This document shows positions 62,194-64,000 of a stretch of DNA of 64,000 nucleotides, piece after piece. This DNA comes from Rhodohalobacter barkolensis (GTDB lineage Bacteria > Bacteroidota > Rhodothermia > Balneolales > Balneolaceae): contig NZ_PISP01000003.1 of the NCBI RefSeq assembly GCF_002834295.1, positions 62,001 to 126,000 on the forward strand, read 5' to 3'. How positions within the stretch are numbered: position 1 is the first letter of the stretch; every line of letters begins with the position of its first letter. Below the pieces are notes generated by a model. It did no database searches, was not told the origin of the DNA, and worked only from the letters and a program-made list of their open reading frames with translations. A program made the position numbers and the translations under genes.

Positions 62194-64000
62194 ATGCCCC
62201 ACGGATTACAAATTGTAGAAAAATGGTTTGCAGAAAAAGGTCAACAACCTTTTGAATGGCAAAGAAATGTCTGGAAAGTGATGGCGGATGGCAAAAGTGG
62301 TTTGGTAAATGCCCCAACCGGAAGCGGAAAAACTTTAGCACTATTTATTCCCTCATTAATCCGATGGGTTGAAGAGTATCCGGACTCCTACAAAGATCGG
62401 GAAAACAACGGACTGCAACTACTGTGGATTACCCCGCTGAGAGCACTGGCCAAAGATATTGAGCAGGCCATGCTGGAGGTCGTAGTCGATATGGGTATCA
62501 AATGGATCGTTCAGCGGCGAACAGGCGACGTCTCGAGTTCCATTAAACAGAAGCAGAAGAATCAGATGCCGGAAGTTCTGATCACAACTCCGGAAAGCCT
62601 GCACATCCTGTTAGCTCAAAAAGGTTACCCAAAAAGATTTAGAAATCTTAAAACGGTCGTGGTTGATGAATGGCATGAACTCATCGGCTCCAAGCGCGGA
62701 ACACAAACAGAACTGGGAATTTCCCGCTTACGTGGAATGAACCCCGATCTTCAAGTCTGGGGCATTTCTGCAACCATTGGAAACTTGGAAGAAGCCCGCG
62801 ACACTCTTTTAGGTCCTGCACATTCCAAAACAGGACAAATCATGAAAACAGACATCCAGAAAAAAATTCACGCATACTCTATTCTTCCGGATGATGTAGA
62901 GAGATTTCCATGGTCAGGCCATTTAGGCATTCAATTGTTACCAAAAATTCTGCCACTTCTGGATGAGCCGGGATCAACCTTAATCTTCACCAATACCCGA
63001 TCTCAGTCCGAAATATGGTTTCGAAATATCCTGGAAGCCAAGCCTGAGCTTGCCGGCACCATCGCTCTTCACCACGGGTCACTCTCGTCCGATATACGCA
63101 ACTGGGTTGAGGATGCCCTTCATGATGGAATTTTAAAAACCGTTGTCTGTACCTCCAGTCTCGATCTGGGAGTCGATTTCCGGCCCGTGGATAAAGTCAT
63201 ACAGATTGGCAGCCCCAAGGGAGTTTCACGGTTTCTTCAGCGAGCCGGAAGAAGTGGTCACAGCCCAGGGGCTGAAAGTAACATCTGGTTTGTACCCACC
63301 AATGCACTGGAACTGATAGAAGCTGCTGCTCTCAAGGATGCCATAGACAAAAACGAAGTTGAAAGCCGGATCCCGATTCTGAAACCTTTTGATGTGCTCA
63401 TTCAATATCTCGTCACACTTGCCGTATCGGAAGGCTTTCAACCGGATCAGATTTATGATGAGGTAAAGAAGACGTTTACTTATCAAACCCTTCGTGATGA
63501 TGAGTGGAGCTCTATTCTTAATTTCATTCATACAGGTGGCGCTTCACTCAGCCGGTACGATGAATACTCCAAAACAGAAATTGACAGTGATGGAACCTGG
63601 AAAGTAAATGACCGGAAGATTGCCCAAAGGCACCGAATGTCTATCGGCACCATCACCAGCGACACGATGCTTCGGGTAAAATATCTCAAAGGAGGAAATC
63701 TGGGAAGAATTGAAGAGTGGTTTATCTCCCAATTAAATACGGGCGATTCATTTTGGTTCGCCGGACGAAATCTGGAACTGGTGCAAATCAAAAACATGAC
63801 TGTATTTGTTCGGAAAACAAAGAAAGCTTCCAGCAAAGTACCCAGCTGGCTTGGTGGCAGAATGTCGCTGTCGTCCAATATGTCTCAGCTGCTTCGTGAA
63901 AAATTCCGGGAAGCTTCTCTAGGAGATACTGAAAGTGAAGACCTACAAGCCATCCAACCCATATTGGATATTCAAAAGAGAAGATCTGTCATTCCAAACG
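62194..64000 (+). CDS. Lhr-type DEXH helicase, ligase-associated family, 5' part
   Basis: 602 codons visible, open at the right edge. Motif I NAPTGSGKTLALF, motif Ia WITPLRALAKDIEQ, motif II VVDEWHELIGSKRGTQTEL (DEWH), motif III GISATIGN, and motifs V-VI TSSLDLGVDF and QRAGRSGH. Starts MPHGLQIVEKWFAEKG. DEWH-box helicases of this branch work with an ATP-dependent DNA ligase and an exonuclease in DNA repair; the partners would lie beyond this window. Confidence 0.88.
   Translation, partial: MPHGLQIVEKWFAEKGQQPFEWQRNVWKVMADGKSGLVNAPTGSGKTLALFIPSLIRWVEEYPDSYKDRENNGLQLLWITPLRALAKDIEQAMLEVVVDMGIKWIVQRRTGDVSSSIKQKQKNQMPEVLITTPESLHILLAQKGYPKRFRNLKTVVVDEWHELIGSKRGTQTELGISRLRGMNPDLQVWGISATIGNLEEARDTLLGPAHSKTGQIMKTDIQKKIHAYSILPDDVERFPWSGHLGIQLLPKILPLLDEPGSTLIFTNTRSQSEIWFRNILEAKPELAGTIALHHGSLSSDIRNWVEDALHDGILKTVVCTSSLDLGVDFRPVDKVIQIGSPKGVSRFLQRAGRSGHSPGAESNIWFVPTNALELIEAAALKDAIDKNEVESRIPILKPFDVLIQYLVTLAVSEGFQPDQIYDEVKKTFTYQTLRDDEWSSILNFIHTGGASLSRYDEYSKTEIDSDGTWKVNDRKIAQRHRMSIGTITSDTMLRVKYLKGGNLGRIEEWFISQLNTGDSFWFAGRNLELVQIKNMTVFVRKTKKASSKVPSWLGGRMSLSSNMSQLLREKFREASLGDTESEDLQAIQPILDIQKRRSVIPN

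Overview
This 64 kb window reads as a chromosomal segment from a bacterium of the Balneolota/Rhodothermota-Bacteroidota neighbourhood. That placement is an inference from gene content and style: outer-membrane and lipoprotein-rich genes with S9, S8 and TolB-like secreted proteins, a LolA-like protein, weak Shine-Dalgarno usage, one good match to the Bacteroidota promoter pattern TTTG-N20-TAnnTTTG, and moderate GC. No rRNA, prophage, plasmid or CRISPR locus is visible. One intact tRNA (Gly, GCC) is present.

Layout. 0-1.2 kb: the start of a Deg-type protease and an Hsp20 gene with a near-perfect sigma-54 promoter. 1.2-2.7 kb: a Y1 (REP-associated) transposase flanked by long identical repeats. 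2.7-12.1 kb: GH31 and GH13 glycosidases, a DsrE-like protein, a TlpA/CcdA thiol-redox pair, an ECF sigma factor with a small zinc-finger partner, a DUF3179 lipoprotein and class II DAHP synthase. 12.3-22.1 kb: uvrA, secD-secF, a STAS protein, purA, then a RuBisCO-like protein overlapping a cupin gene. 22.1-23.1 kb: tRNA-Gly with two decayed tRNA-like copies and one and a bit GIY-YIG genes. 23.1-31.4 kb: MauE/DoxX-like protein, purF-engB-serA, a sodium symporter, a GxxExxY protein in an inverted-repeat element, rdgB and a PfkB kinase. 31.4-46.2 kb: mostly envelope and secreted functions (ICMT-like methyltransferase, subtilase, NUDIX, FAD oxidoreductase/WbuC cupin/M20 operon, KamA-like radical SAM, LolA-like, TolB-barrel metallopeptidase-like, S9 peptidase), plus an AlkA-like glycosylase. 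46.4-50 kb: TRIC channel and the threonine-degradation pair (SDR dehydrogenase and kbl), split by a DUF559 endonuclease. 50-55.2 kb: NfeD with two SPFH proteins, then divergent dinB and SRAP genes and a small gene sharing a 19-bp site. 55.2-64 kb: groES-groEL, rsmA, ald, acsA and the start of an Lhr-like helicase.

Most of the window is ordinary housekeeping. The parts most worth a second look are (1) the RuBisCO-like protein/cupin pair, which resembles the methylthioadenosine-isoprenoid shunt pair; (2) four different small nuclease or transposase genes (Y1, GIY-YIG, GxxExxY, DUF559), each sitting with its own family of palindromic or duplicated repeats, three of which have gene-free relatives elsewhere in the window; (3) a shared operator-like site linking dinB, SRAP and an unknown 96-residue gene; and (4) the sigma-54 promoter in front of hsp20.
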